Positions 9,313 through 18,537 of a stretch of DNA of 64,000 bases are shown in pieces (positions within the stretch are counted from its first letter, which is position 1; the number at the start of each line of letters is the position of its first letter). Source of the DNA: Opitutia bacterium. Its GTDB lineage: Bacteria; Verrucomicrobiota; Verrucomicrobiia; Opitutales; Opitutaceae. The notes below the pieces were generated by a model. The model did not search any database. It saw only the letters and a list, made by a program, of their open reading frames with translations, and was not told where the DNA came from. The stretch covers positions 124,001-188,000 of the forward strand of contig JACPIT010000009.1 in NCBI GenBank assembly GCA_016187945.1, read 5' to 3'. The translations under genes and the position numbers were made by a program.

Positions 9313-10209
9313 ATGCTCTCGGACCGCTCCTATATGCGCTCGGATTACCCGCGCGAAACCACGTCGGCTCTCACGTGGCTGCTCAGTGCGGTGATCGCGG
9401 GTTCGGTGCTGCAGTTCGTGTTCAATTTCTTCCTGAACAGTGATGCATTCCTGCGTCTTTTCGCACTTTCCCCCGGCGGACTGCTCCAGGGCAAAGTCTG
9501 GACGCTGCTCACGTTCACGTTTCTCCACGCGAATGTCCTGCACCTGGTCGTCAACGCGCTGGGGCTCTTCCTGATCGGGCGCGAGATCGCCCCGATGCTG
9601 GGCTCCCGCGGTATCGCGCAATTCTCCGTCGGTGCCTCCCTCCTCGGCGGTCTGGCGTGGTTTGCCACGCATTACTGGGCGGGCACGCCGGCGACGCTTG
9701 TCGGCGCGTCGGCCGTGGTGGCCGCGATGTTCGTGTTCTTCGCGTGCGTCGCGCCGGAACGCGAGATCACGTTCCTGTTGTTCTTCGTGTTGCCCATAAC
9801 GCTGAGGCCGAAGATCGCCGCCTGGATTTTTCTCACGCTCAGCGTGCTCGGTTTCTTTTTCAACGAACTCGCCGGCGGCGCTCTCGGTTGGGGCGGCGGC
9901 ATCGCGCACTCGGCGCATCTCGGCGGCATGCTCGCCGGCTGGCTCTACTACCGCTTTTTCTACGCGAACAACGGCTGGGATCGTGCCGCGGACGCGGGGT
10001 TCTTATCGCGCCCGCTCTTTCGCCGCCGCCGCCAACCCGCGGCGGTGCCGCAAACCGGCACGTCGCCGATCGTGCCGGCCGCGCCCGCCGACCTCCGCGC
10101 CGAAGTCGATCGCATTCTCGATAAGATAAATTCGCACGGCTTCGGCGCTCTTACCGAGCAGGAGAAACGCCTGCTCGACGATGCCAAAGACCTCCTCAGC
10201 CGCCGTTGA
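9313..10209 (+). CDS. Rhomboid-family intramembrane serine protease with C-terminal helical tail
   Basis: A 298-residue membrane protein with six predicted transmembrane helices in the first 215 residues. Rhomboid hallmarks are LHANVLHLVVNALGLFLIG (the HxxxN motif), GASAVVAAMF (the GxSx nucleophile motif) and HSAHLGGMLAG with the catalytic His, so it looks active. After a basic linker (RRRRQP) a soluble tail ends in LTEQEKRLLDDAKDLLSRR, seen on many Verrucomicrobia rhomboids. The ATG at 9313 is used. A TTG at 9304 lies 10 nt after GGGAAGGG (9286-9293), one of the few Shine-Dalgarno-like sites here, and could be the true start, adding three residues. Confidence 0.86.
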   Translation: MLSDRSYMRSDYPRETTSALTWLLSAVIAGSVLQFVFNFFLNSDAFLRLFALSPGGLLQGKVWTLLTFTFLHANVLHLVVNALGLFLIGREIAPMLGSRGIAQFSVGASLLGGLAWFATHYWAGTPATLVGASAVVAAMFVFFACVAPEREITFLLFFVLPITLRPKIAAWIFLTLSVLGFFFNELAGGALGWGGGIAHSAHLGGMLAGWLYYRFFYANNGWDRAADAGFLSRPLFRRRRQPAAVPQTGTSPIVPAAPADLRAEVDRILDKINSHGFGALTEQEKRLLDDAKDLLSRR

Positions 10210-10352
10210 CGCCTCAAGCCCCGCCTGCTCCGCGCCGATGGTAAACTGTTGGGCGGCCCGCGCGTCTCGATTTCCACGTGTTTCGCCGCACGCCACCCGT
10301 AATTCACCGATTTAAGAAACAAACCTCCGCCCCGCGCGACTAATCCTCACCC

Positions 10353-12533
10353 ATGCGACTTCCACGCTTCCTCCGCGCCGCTCTCTGGCTCGCCGCCGTG
10401 CCCGTGGCCTTCGCGATCACCGATCGCGACTACTCCACGAATCCCCTCATGCAAAATGAGGTGCGCACGCTCAAGAACATGCTCGATTACGTGCACTTCA
10501 ACCGCAACGGCCTGCGCGCGGAAGACTATCCGAAACTTATCACCGACTACATGGCGCTCCTCGATCCGCAGCGCCTCTACTTCACCGCCGGCGACGAGCA
10601 ATCCCTCCGCCGCCTCTACGGCACCAACCTCGAAAACAACATCGCCTTTTCCGGCAACATCGACGCCGCCTTCCGCATCTACGGCCTATTCGAACAGCGC
10701 GTCGGCTCCCGCGTCACCTGGGTCCACGCGCAACTCGCCAAGGACATCGATCTCGCCTCCGACGAGACCTACACGATCGACCGCTCCAAATCCCCCTGGC
10801 CCGCCGATCAAGCCGAAGCCGACAGCCTCTGGTCGCGCCGCCTGAAGGCCGAACTGATCAACGAGCTCCTCAACAAAAAAACTCCCGAAGCCGCGAAAGC
10901 CACGATGGCGAAACGCTTCGATCGCTTCCTGAAAAACACCTCCGAAGTCCACCCGGACGAGATCGAAGCCCGCTTTCTCACCGCGTTCACGCGCCTCTAC
11001 GATCCGCACTCCTCCTACTTCTCCGCCACCGACCTCGAGGACTTCAACGTCGACATCAACCTCCACCTCGTCGGCATCGGCGCCGTCCTCACCGTCGACG
11101 AAGAAGGCTACTGCAAGATCGTCAGCATCGTCCCCGGCGGCCCCGCCGACCTCACCGGCAAGGTGAAACCGAACGACAAGATCGTCGCCGTCCAGCAAGA
11201 CGGCCAGGAACCCGTCGACGTCGTCGGCATGCGCAACAAGCAAATCGTCCAGATGATCCGCGGCGCCAAAGGCACCAAGGTCACCCTCTCGATCATCCCG
11301 CAAAAAGCCGTCGACCAATCGAAGACCGAGCAGGTCGCGATCGTCCGCGACGTCATCAAAATCAACCAGGCCCGCGCCTCCGCCGAACTCTTCGAGGTTC
11401 CCGACGCCACCGGCAAGATCAACCCCATCGGCGTCATCACACTCAACTCCTTCTACGGCGAAAACGGCGACACCGACGAAGCCACCCGCGCCTCCGCCAG
11501 CAACGACGTCGCCGAGCTCATCGAAAAACTGAAGAAGGAAAACCTCACCGCGCTCGTCCTCGACCTGCGCCGCAACGGCGGCGGCCTCCTCTCCGAAGCC
11601 ATCAACCTCAGCGGCCTCTTCATCGAGCAGGGCCCCGTCGTCCAAGTTCGCGACTCCGCCGGCCGCGTCTCCGTCGGCCGCGACACCAACCGCACCGTCG
11701 CCTACGACGGCCCGCTCGCGATCCTCACCTCCCGCTTCAGCGCCTCCGCCTCCGAGATTTTCGCCGGCGCCATGCAAAACTACGGGCGCGCCGTCATCAT
11801 CGGCGACAGCTCCACCTACGGCAAAGGCACCGTCCAAGTCATCTTCGAGATGAGCAATTACCTGCCCAAACTCGCCCGCGACTACGGCAAAGCCGGCGCC
11901 GCCAAACTCACCACGCAAAAATACTATCTCCCCAACGGCTCCTCCACGCAGAAAAAAGGCGTCATCCCCGACATCGTCCTCCCCTCCGTCGACGACTACA
12001 TCGAAGTCGGCGAGGCCACCGAGCCCAACGCGCTCATCTGGGACGAGATCAGCACCGCGCCCTTCGAGGGCAAACCGCTCAACCAAGCCTTCGTCGGCCC
12101 GCTCCTCGCCGCCAGCAAGCACCGCCAGGATTCGCTCGAGGAGTTCAGCGTCCTGAAGCAAAACATCGATTGGTTCCGCCAGCGCACGGAGCAGAAGACC
12201 ATCTCGCTCAACCTCGAGAAACGCCGCGCCGAAAAGACCGCGATCGAAGCCACCGGCAAGAAATTCGACACCGAGTTCATCGCGCTCGCGAAAAACGATT
12301 TCGCGAAACACGAAGTGAAGCTCGACGCGGTGATCAAGAATCCGCCCCCGCCCGAACCCACACCGACCGATGGCGACACCGATGCCGACGACGCCGATCA
12401 CGTCGCCGCCGCGAAATTCGATGTGCATCTGCGCGAAACGCTCCGCGTCGTCTCCGACGCCGTCCGCCTCGCCGACACGCCGCTCTGGGCCAAACGCACC
12501 CCGATGCCCGCCCCGAGCGTCCCGCGCGGATAA
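10353..12533 (+). CDS. prc: Carboxy-terminal processing (tail-specific) protease, Prc type
   Basis: A periplasmic S41A protease that clips C-termini of periplasmic or lipid-anchored proteins. A signal peptide spans about residues 1-21 (ending VAFA). A long Prc-type N-terminal helical region (to about 215) is followed by a PDZ domain (about 230-325, including GIGAVLTVDEEGYCKIVSIVPGGPA). The protease core runs about 345-560. Against E. coli Prc the Ser/Lys dyad maps to Ser465 in SASASE and Lys491 in TYGKG. A Prc-type DUF3340-like tail follows; 726 residues is close to the E. coli enzyme. It appears monocistronic, with a palindrome after the stop that could end transcription. Confidence 0.93.
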   Translation: MRLPRFLRAALWLAAVPVAFAITDRDYSTNPLMQNEVRTLKNMLDYVHFNRNGLRAEDYPKLITDYMALLDPQRLYFTAGDEQSLRRLYGTNLENNIAFSGNIDAAFRIYGLFEQRVGSRVTWVHAQLAKDIDLASDETYTIDRSKSPWPADQAEADSLWSRRLKAELINELLNKKTPEAAKATMAKRFDRFLKNTSEVHPDEIEARFLTAFTRLYDPHSSYFSATDLEDFNVDINLHLVGIGAVLTVDEEGYCKIVSIVPGGPADLTGKVKPNDKIVAVQQDGQEPVDVVGMRNKQIVQMIRGAKGTKVTLSIIPQKAVDQSKTEQVAIVRDVIKINQARASAELFEVPDATGKINPIGVITLNSFYGENGDTDEATRASASNDVAELIEKLKKENLTALVLDLRRNGGGLLSEAINLSGLFIEQGPVVQVRDSAGRVSVGRDTNRTVAYDGPLAILTSRFSASASEIFAGAMQNYGRAVIIGDSSTYGKGTVQVIFEMSNYLPKLARDYGKAGAAKLTTQKYYLPNGSSTQKKGVIPDIVLPSVDDYIEVGEATEPNALIWDEISTAPFEGKPLNQAFVGPLLAASKHRQDSLEEFSVLKQNIDWFRQRTEQKTISLNLEKRRAEKTAIEATGKKFDTEFIALAKNDFAKHEVKLDAVIKNPPPPEPTPTDGDTDADDADHVAAAKFDVHLRETLRVVSDAVRLADTPLWAKRTPMPAPSVPRG

Positions 12534-12586
12534 CGCCGCGCCGGCCTGCCGCCGCGCGCCCGTAGCGGCACCCGTAGCCCGCGCCC

Positions 12587-12661
12587 GTAGCAGCCGACGT
12601 AAGTCGGCTGTTCTTCTTTCCGCGACGCGCATCCGCCCAGCCAACGCACGTCGGCTGCGAC
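12587..12661. repeat. GTAG-type palindromic repeat, family A, with internal hairpin
   Basis: GTAGCAGCCGACGT (12587-12600) faces an imperfect inverted partner ACGTCGGCTGCGAC (12648-12661). Inside, CAGCCGAC/GTCGGCTG (12591-12598 and 12603-12610) forms an 8-bp hairpin followed by TTCTTCTTTCC, which could terminate the upstream protease gene on the plus strand. The same arms recur at 23833-23900 and 30265-30333. Confidence 0.7.
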
Positions 12662-12798
12662 GACGCGACGCCCTAGCCTGGATGCTTCACCCGCAGAGCG
12701 AAGCACGCGACGCAGCGTGGTAGCGGAATTCGTGAAAATTTCGCCGCTGCCGAGGCGCGAAAACCTCACGGTTTCCGCTACGCGGCGAAATATCCGGG

Positions 12799-13647
12799 CT
12801 AGATATTCGCCAGCACGAACCGGTCGCGCCACGTCAGATCCTTTCGCGACTCGACGTTCGCGTAACCCGCCGCGCGCAACCACTCGGTCAACTGCGCGTG
12901 CTGCGCGATGCCCGTCTCGCAAATCAGCCAGCCGCCCGGCGCCAACCGAGCCTTCGCCTCGCGCACGATCACCGCCAGCGCCTCCGTTCCCACCGGCCCC
13001 GACGACAGTGCGCCCCACGGCTCGAACTTCTGCACCTCCGGCGTCGTCTCCTTCGTCTCCGCGTCGGAAAGATACGGCGGATTCGCCGCAATCAACTCGA
13101 AGCGCGCATCGCTCGGCACCGCCGCGAACCAGTCCGACTCCGCGAACGTCACGCGCTCCGCGAGTCCGAGCGCCGCGGCGTTCTCGCGCGCGAGCGCCAG
13201 CGCATCCGCACTGACGTCGACGGCCGTCAGGTTCGCCGTCGCGAAATGCTTCGCCAGCGCCAGCGCGATCGCGCCCGTGCCGGTGCCGAGATCGAGCACG
13301 CGCGCCGGCGCGCCCGCGGCGAATTTTTCCTTCGCGATCTCGATCAGCAGCTCCGTCTCCGGCCGCGGAATCAGCGCGCGCCGGTCGACCTTCAACGTCA
13401 CGCCACTGAACTCCGTCGTGCCGACGATATACTGGAGCGGCTCGCGTTCGCTGCGACGCTTCACCAGCGGGCGCAGCTTTGCCAGCTCCGCCTCGGCGAG
13501 CGGCCGCTCGAATTGCAGGTAGAGCTGCATACGCTTCAACCCGAGCGAATGACCGACGAGCAGCTCCGCGTTCAGCCGCGGACTCTCGATGCCGTGCTTC
13601 TGCAGGAACTCGGTCGTGCGCTTGATGATTTCGAGGACGGTCAGCAT
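12799..13647 (-). CDS. prmC: Release-factor glutamine methyltransferase
   Basis: Methylates the Gln of the GGQ motif in RF1/RF2, raising termination efficiency; SAM-dependent. The 282-residue protein has the PrmC N-terminal helical domain (about 1-75). The Rossmann core carries VLDLGTGTGAIALALAK and the catalytic NPPY motif (AANPPYLSD, about 190-198). IPRPETELLIE matches the PrmC-specific segment before the SAM site. Its start lies 1 nt after the stop of prfA, its substrate gene, so the two are translationally coupled, as in many bacteria. Confidence 0.95.
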   Translation of the reverse strand: MLTVLEIIKRTTEFLQKHGIESPRLNAELLVGHSLGLKRMQLYLQFERPLAEAELAKLRPLVKRRSEREPLQYIVGTTEFSGVTLKVDRRALIPRPETELLIEIAKEKFAAGAPARVLDLGTGTGAIALALAKHFATANLTAVDVSADALALARENAAALGLAERVTFAESDWFAAVPSDARFELIAANPPYLSDAETKETTPEVQKFEPWGALSSGPVGTEALAVIVREAKARLAPGGWLICETGIAQHAQLTEWLRAAGYANVESRKDLTWRDRFVLANI

Positions 13648-13648
13648 T

Positions 13649-14773
13649 TCACTCGTCGTCGTCGCTCGCGCCGCGGCGCCCCGCCGGCAACGGCGCGCCG
13701 GTCAGCTCCGCGAGCTTCTCCCCGAACTCCGCCCGCTGTAGCGCCTCGATCAGCGGATCGATATTGCCCTCGAGCACCTGCGGCAGGCTGTAGAGCGTGA
13801 GGCCGATGCGGTGATCGGTCACGCGGTTCTGCGGGAAGTTGTAAGTGCGGATGCGCTCGCTGCGGTCGCCGGTGCCGATCTGGCCCTTGCGCTGCGCGGC
13901 GTATTTCGCGCGCTCCTCCTCTTCCTTCAGCTTCAGCAAGCGCGAACGCAGCACCGCCATCGCGCGCGCCTTGTTTTTGATCTGCGACCGGTCGTCGGCG
14001 CAGAACACGATCAGACCCGTCGGCTTGTGGATGATGCGCACGGCCGAGTCGGTCGTGTTGACGCCCTGCCCGCCCGGGCCGCTCGCGCGCTGCACGGTGA
14101 TGTCGAGATCCTGCGGATCGATCTGCACGTCGACCTCCTCGGCCTCGGGCAGCACGGCGACGGTCACAGTCGAGGTGTGGATGCGCCCGTTCGCCTCGGT
14201 AACCGGGATGCGTTGCACGCGGTGCACGCCGCTCTCGTATTTGAAGCGCTTGTAGACGTCGGTGCCGGTGATGAGGAAGATCACTTCCTTGAACCCGCCG
14301 CGATCCGAGCCGCTCGAGCTCATCGGCTGCACCTTCCAGCCGCGCCCCTCGGCGTAGCGCACGAACATCCGATAAAGCTCCGCCGCGAACAGGCTCGCCT
14401 CGTCTCCGCCCGCGCCGGCGCGGATTTCCATCACCGTGTTGCGCGAATCCGACGGCTCGGGCGGGATCATCGCGAGCAACACCGAGTCATGCAGCGCCGC
14501 GCGCCGCTGTTCCAAATCCGGCAATTCCATCTCCGCCAGCGCGCGCAGCTCCGCGTCGGCCTTCGGGTCTTTCAACAGCGCGCCGTGCTCCTCGATCTCG
14601 CGGCCGAGTTTTTCGTAAGCGTGAAACTCGTCCACGAGCGCGCGCAGGCGTTGCTGCTCGCGTGTGACGTCGGCCGCGCGGCGCGCGTTCGCGTAGAACG
14701 ACGGCTCCGCCATCTGCGCGTCGAGTTCGTCGAGGCGGTGTTGAAAAGGAGAGATGTCGGGCAGTTGATCCAT
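13649..14773 (-). CDS. prfA: Peptide chain release factor 1
   Basis: Recognises UAA and UAG stop codons and triggers peptide release. The 374-residue protein shows an N-terminal helical domain, the codon-recognition motif PVT in QRIPVTEANGRIHTS (PxT class, so RF1 rather than the SPF class of RF2), and GPGGQGVN with GGQ at residues 234-236. The C-terminus is extended by an acidic SDDDE tail. It is followed by prmC, which methylates GGQ. The start MDQLPDIS is unambiguous in frame and length; E. coli RF1 is 360 residues. Confidence 0.96.
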   Translation of the reverse strand: MDQLPDISPFQHRLDELDAQMAEPSFYANARRAADVTREQQRLRALVDEFHAYEKLGREIEEHGALLKDPKADAELRALAEMELPDLEQRRAALHDSVLLAMIPPEPSDSRNTVMEIRAGAGGDEASLFAAELYRMFVRYAEGRGWKVQPMSSSGSDRGGFKEVIFLITGTDVYKRFKYESGVHRVQRIPVTEANGRIHTSTVTVAVLPEAEEVDVQIDPQDLDITVQRASGPGGQGVNTTDSAVRIIHKPTGLIVFCADDRSQIKNKARAMAVLRSRLLKLKEEEERAKYAAQRKGQIGTGDRSERIRTYNFPQNRVTDHRIGLTLYSLPQVLEGNIDPLIEALQRAEFGEKLAELTGAPLPAGRRGASDDDE

Positions 14774-14879
14774 GCGCGCGGCACAGAGGAGAAATTGCGA
14801 ATTGCGTCAGCCGCAGGGGGCGGCTTGCGTCGAAAGCCAATCAGGCGCGGCCCGCGCCGCCTAGTAAAACTTTTCCGCG

Positions 14880-15896
14880 ATGGCTTCTCCGCTCTTCACT
14901 CAAAACATCGTCGCCTGCATCTGGGATTTCGACAAGACGCTTATTCCCGCCTACATGCAGGCGCCGCTCTTCCGGCGCTACGGCGTCGACGAGCAGACGT
15001 TTTGGAGCGAGACCAACGCGCTCGCCGAGAACTACCGTCGCCGCGGCTACCACATTTCGCCCGAGATCAGTTACCTCAACCACCTGCTCACCTACGTGCT
15101 CGCCGGACCGATGGCCGGCTTGAACAACAAGGTGCTCCGCGAGTGCGGTCGCGAAATCAAATTCTACGCCGGCCTGCCCGAGTTCTTCAAATCGTCGCGC
15201 GCCTGGGTGCAGGAGCGACCGGAGTTCAAGAAGCACGAGATCGTGCTCGAACACTACATCGTCAGCACCGGCCTCGCCGAGATGATCCGCGGCAGCGCCA
15301 TCGCGCCGTTCGTCGATCACATCTGGGCCTGCGAGTTCATCGAGAGCCCGCTCCGCCCCGGATTCCTCAAGCAAAACGAGTTCGTCCTCGATGCCGCCGC
15401 CGAGATCGCACAGATCGGCGTGATGATCGACAACACCACGAAGACGCGCGCGATCTTCGAGATCAACAAGGGCACGAACAAGAATCCCGCGATCGACGTG
15501 AACGCGAAAGTCACACCCGAGGATCGCCGCATTCCGATCCAAAACATGATCTACATCGCGGACGGCCCGAGCGACGTCCCGAGTTTCTCCGTGGTCAAGA
15601 AAGGCGGCGGCAAGACCTACGCCGTCTACAATCCCGCGGTGCGCGCCGAGTTCGAGCAGAACGATCGTCTCCGCCAGTCCGGCCGCATCGACCACTACGG
15701 TCCGGCCGACTACACGGAGGGCAGTCCGACGACGAACTGGCTGCATTTGCAGATCGAAAAAATGTGCGAGCGAATCGTCACCGACCGAGAGGCCGCCGTC
15801 GCCTCGCGCGTCGCGCGTCCGCCGCGACACCTCAACTCGCCGGACGATGACAAGAAAACCGCGCGTGCCCCGAAGCAGACGAGCTTCCTCGAGTAA
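14880..15896 (+). CDS. HAD-superfamily hydrolase
   Basis: A cytosolic 338-residue protein with haloacid-dehalogenase motif I at residues 16-21 (DFDKTL, nucleophile Asp16 and acid/base Asp18) and a late motif IADGPSDVPSF resembling the acidic motif IV. The large insertion between (about 40-190) forms a helical cap with many aromatic and charged residues. The serine-phosphatase-like end (GPSDVP) suggests a small-molecule phosphatase, but the substrate cannot be inferred. It is divergent from prfA and appears monocistronic. The C-terminal 40 residues are basic and low in complexity. Confidence 0.8.
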   Translation: MASPLFTQNIVACIWDFDKTLIPAYMQAPLFRRYGVDEQTFWSETNALAENYRRRGYHISPEISYLNHLLTYVLAGPMAGLNNKVLRECGREIKFYAGLPEFFKSSRAWVQERPEFKKHEIVLEHYIVSTGLAEMIRGSAIAPFVDHIWACEFIESPLRPGFLKQNEFVLDAAAEIAQIGVMIDNTTKTRAIFEINKGTNKNPAIDVNAKVTPEDRRIPIQNMIYIADGPSDVPSFSVVKKGGGKTYAVYNPAVRAEFEQNDRLRQSGRIDHYGPADYTEGSPTTNWLHLQIEKMCERIVTDREAAVASRVARPPRHLNSPDDDKKTARAPKQTSFLE

Positions 15897-15930
15897 GGAG
15901 AGAGAGAGCGCAAGCGCGGCGCGGCGCCCT

Positions 15931-15955
15931 GTAGGAGCGGCTTCACGCCGCGATC
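15931..15955. repeat. Half copy of GTAG-type palindrome, family B
   Basis: GTAGGAGCGGCTTCACGCCG plus the next five bases matches the arm of the complete family B element at 24478-24551 with one change. The opposite arm is degraded (AATCGCGGCTTCGCGCG-like sequence some 20 bases on). The surrounding 225-nt spacer between convergent genes otherwise shows nothing recognisable. Confidence 0.65.
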
Positions 15956-16121
15956 GTTTTCGTGCACGGAATGACCGTTCGAATCGCGGCTTCGCGCGGA
16001 AACTGAAACTGGGAGCGGCGATATAATATCGCCGTTCCGACGGAGAGATATGCTCGCCGGGGAAAAAAAGACGCCGCCCTTTCGAGCGCCGCCGTGACTA
16101 TGGCAAAGTTCTCCGTCGCGC

Positions 16122-16889
16122 TCAGCGAATCAGGGCGACGCGCGGTGCGGCCACACTACCGATCGTGAACATCGGCTTCTCTACTTCCGCGATCTTCACG
16201 GTGGGGATCGTCTCGGTCTCCTCCGCCGGCATGATCGCCGCAAACGCCACCGCCGTCGGCGTCGCCGGCGTTTTCTCGGTCCGGATGGCCGGCTCGAAGA
16301 GCAGGTCTCCCGTTTCGATCATGAAACGCGGCGCCGCGTTCGACGAGGGATTGAAAGCGAACATCGGCGCCGATGCGGGCGCAACCGGGACAGCCGGCTT
16401 CGCGGCGATTTCGCCGGTCGATTTCGTCAACGCGCGCGCCTCCGCTGGCGTAGCTCGTTCGTGCACGCGCTGCCGTTCGACGAGATTCTGCACGCGCTCG
16501 GCGTAGACGTAGCTCACCGCCGGCACGCGGCCGGACTTCACCGCGCCGAGCCCGCAATTCCACGCGAGCGCGATGTTGAACGGATTCGGATCGATGCCGG
16601 CATCGGTCAGCCCGTCTTTGATCCACTCGTAGTGCTTCACCGCGACGGCATCCGCGTGCTCGCGCAGCACGGCGTTGCGAAACGGCGTGCGCGTGTGCAG
16701 CCGCCATGTCTGCGGGAGAAACTGATACGGGCCGAGCTCGCCACGCGAACCGGGGCGAGTGTGGTTCGTGGGATTCTCCACCCAATTGATCGCGCGCAGC
16801 GTCTCCGCGCGCTCGGACGCGCCCGCGAAGGGCGGCGCGAGCGCCACGGCGCACAGCGTGAGAAGGAAATTTCGGGCGGTGTGGATCAC
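16122..16889 (-). CDS. Secreted lytic-transglycosylase-like protein with Pro/Ala-rich tail
   Basis: A 255-residue exported protein with a signal peptide (about 1-24, ending FAGA). It has a lysozyme-like fold region: INWVENPTNHT carries the likely catalytic Glu, GELGPYQFLPQTW matches the SLT GxxQ segment, and ALAWNCGLGAVKSG plus YVYAERVQNLVE match the C-terminal SLT motifs. This implies cleavage of peptidoglycan glycan strands in the periplasm. The last 100 residues are Ala/Pro/Thr-rich and probably unstructured. The family match is weaker than for textbook SLT enzymes, so activity is inferred. It appears monocistronic. Confidence 0.68.
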   Translation of the reverse strand: MIHTARNFLLTLCAVALAPPFAGASERAETLRAINWVENPTNHTRPGSRGELGPYQFLPQTWRLHTRTPFRNAVLREHADAVAVKHYEWIKDGLTDAGIDPNPFNIALAWNCGLGAVKSGRVPAVSYVYAERVQNLVERQRVHERATPAEARALTKSTGEIAAKPAVPVAPASAPMFAFNPSSNAAPRFMIETGDLLFEPAIRTEKTPATPTAVAFAAIMPAEETETIPTVKIAEVEKPMFTIGSVAAPRVALIR

Positions 16890-17156
16890 AGGAACGTCGG
16901 CACAAAGTCTGTGAACCGCGCCCTGACAAGCGGCTTTTCTGCTCGGATCTTTACAACCCGCGCCGTGCTGTCGCGCCGTTTACAAGGTCGCGCGCAAGAC
17001 ACTTCTCGAGTGCATTTCTGCTGAGACTCTTTTGCCTAGTCGCGGCCAGCGAAATTTCTTTTTCGGGCGCGCAACCGTGTCATCGGTGCGCCGTGTGCCC
17101 GGGAAGAACACCGGGCCGCCGCTCGGTGCGGGCATGCTCGCGAACCCCGAGTGCGC

Positions 17157-17894
17157 TCAGATCAGCCGCTGAATCGCTTCGCGCCCGGCCTTGCTCGCCA
17201 CCACGAAAATGTGCTGGCCGTCGCTCCATGCCGCCGCGCTCGCGCCTTCTTTGTCGGTGAACGTCGGCGAGAGCCTGGCAGCGAGCGACGGGAAATCCTT
17301 CGCGCGCGCCACGTAGCAGTGAAACCATTTCCCGTCGCGCTTGAAGCAGACCTCGAGCAAATCGTGTCCGTCGAAACGGATCGTGCGGCAACCGTTCGCG
17401 CGCAATGTCGCGAAATCGACCGGCACGCCCCCGCCGAGCCGGCGGTTCGCCTGGCTGAGGGCCGCCTGAAACTCCGCCGCGTTCTCGCCGTGTCCGCCTT
17501 CGTGGCTCTGGTGCATGGTGTCGCTGATCGCGAACGCCGCGATCTGCTCGGCCGAAACCGAAGCCGGCCAGAACGCGACGCCGGCTGCGAGGAACAACGC
17601 GATCGCCGCCGCCGCCATCGGCACCGGGCTGCGCCACCACGAATGCCCGCTCCGCGGCGCATCCTGACTGACTTTCGCGCCGGCGAGGATCGATGCGCGC
17701 AAGCTTTCCGGCGGCGTGACACTCCCGAGCTTCGCGCACATCGCGCGATCGAAGGCCTGTTGCGCGCCGAACCATTTCTCGAGCGCAGGGTCTTGCTTCA
17801 CCTGCTCGAGCGCAGCGCAGAAAGTGGCGTCGCCCGCATCGGCGCCGTTCGGCCGGTAGGCGTGGAGAACGAATTTTGCCTCCTCGTTTTTCAT
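17157..17894 (-). CDS. Anti-sigma factor with a single membrane span
   Basis: A 245-residue inner-membrane protein whose start overlaps the sigma-factor stop by 4 nt (ATGA), the standard coupling of an ECF sigma with its anti-sigma. A cytosolic N-terminal segment (about 1-95) is followed by one hydrophobic span (about 108-128, AAAAIALFLAAGVAFWPA). The periplasmic part carries a His-rich HQSHEGGHG and cysteines in NGCRTIRFDG, LEVCFKRDG and HCYVARA. The Cys/His set could sense metal or redox, which is inference. The N-terminus lacks the classic HxxxCxxC zinc motif, so it is not a ZAS-type anti-sigma. Confidence 0.75.
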   Translation of the reverse strand: MKNEEAKFVLHAYRPNGADAGDATFCAALEQVKQDPALEKWFGAQQAFDRAMCAKLGSVTPPESLRASILAGAKVSQDAPRSGHSWWRSPVPMAAAAIALFLAAGVAFWPASVSAEQIAAFAISDTMHQSHEGGHGENAAEFQAALSQANRRLGGGVPVDFATLRANGCRTIRFDGHDLLEVCFKRDGKWFHCYVARAKDFPSLAARLSPTFTDKEGASAAAWSDGQHIFVVASKAGREAIQRLI

Positions 17895-18436
17895 GAGAGT
17901 TTCCTCGCGTTGTTGCCGAAGGGCACGACCTTGCTCCCGCTCGACTCCTTGCGCGCGAGCGCCGCGCGGAGTTGCGCTTTGCCGCGCGAGAGGCGCGACA
18001 TCACCGTGCCGATCGGCACCTCTAGCGCGTCCGCGATTTCCTTGTAAGCCAGCTCTTCGAGATAAAACAGCGTCAGCGGCACGCGGTAGACTTCGTCCAC
18101 CTCGTGTAACGCCTCGACGACGAGGCCCGCATCCATGCCCGTCACCAGATCGACCTCGGGCGCGGCGGGATCGTTCTCGCCGGGCGGCAAATCCTCCAAA
18201 GCCGTCACATGTTCCGCGCGCCGCCGCCCGCGCAGGAACTCGCGATAGAGCGTCGTGAACAGCCACGATTTCGCCTTCGCCTCCTCGCGCAACTGGTCGC
18301 CCTTGCGCGCCCAGATGAAGAAGGTCTGCTGCGTCAGGTCGCACGCGTCCGACGAGTTCCTCGTCAGGCTGAGCGCGAAGCGGTAGAGCGGCGCGTAGTG
18401 CGCGTCGACCAACTGCGTGAAGGCGTCGCTGGGCAT
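17891..18436 (-). CDS. ECF-family RNA polymerase sigma factor
   Basis: A 181-residue alternative sigma factor. Region 2 is FTQLVDAHYAPLYRFALSLT with DACDLTQQTFFIW (about 6-45). Region 4 contains VPLTLFYLEELAYKEIADAL and VPIGTVMSRLSRGKAQLR (about 118-160), the helix-turn-helix that reads the -35 element. It overlaps the downstream anti-sigma gene by 4 nt, so production is coupled. Regulon genes are not evident in the window; the divergent msrC, 101 bp away, is a candidate by position because it repairs oxidised methionine, but no shared promoter motif was recognised. Confidence 0.9.
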   Translation of the reverse strand: MPSDAFTQLVDAHYAPLYRFALSLTRNSSDACDLTQQTFFIWARKGDQLREEAKAKSWLFTTLYREFLRGRRRAEHVTALEDLPPGENDPAAPEVDLVTGMDAGLVVEALHEVDEVYRVPLTLFYLEELAYKEIADALEVPIGTVMSRLSRGKAQLRAALARKESSGSKVVPFGNNARKLS

Positions 18437-18537
18437 TGTTGAGCGTGGGAGCCGCCGCAGGCTCGTTTATTCCCGCAACCAGCGCAATCCCTCCCTTGCC
18501 ACGCCGCGGCTTCCGCTTACTGCTTCCGCCACCCGTC

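Noticed and set aside
10686-12644. A 650-codon minus-strand frame with acidic repeats
   Set aside because: Lies wholly within the Prc protease gene; the Val/Asp/Gly pattern reflects complementing of its GC-rich codons.
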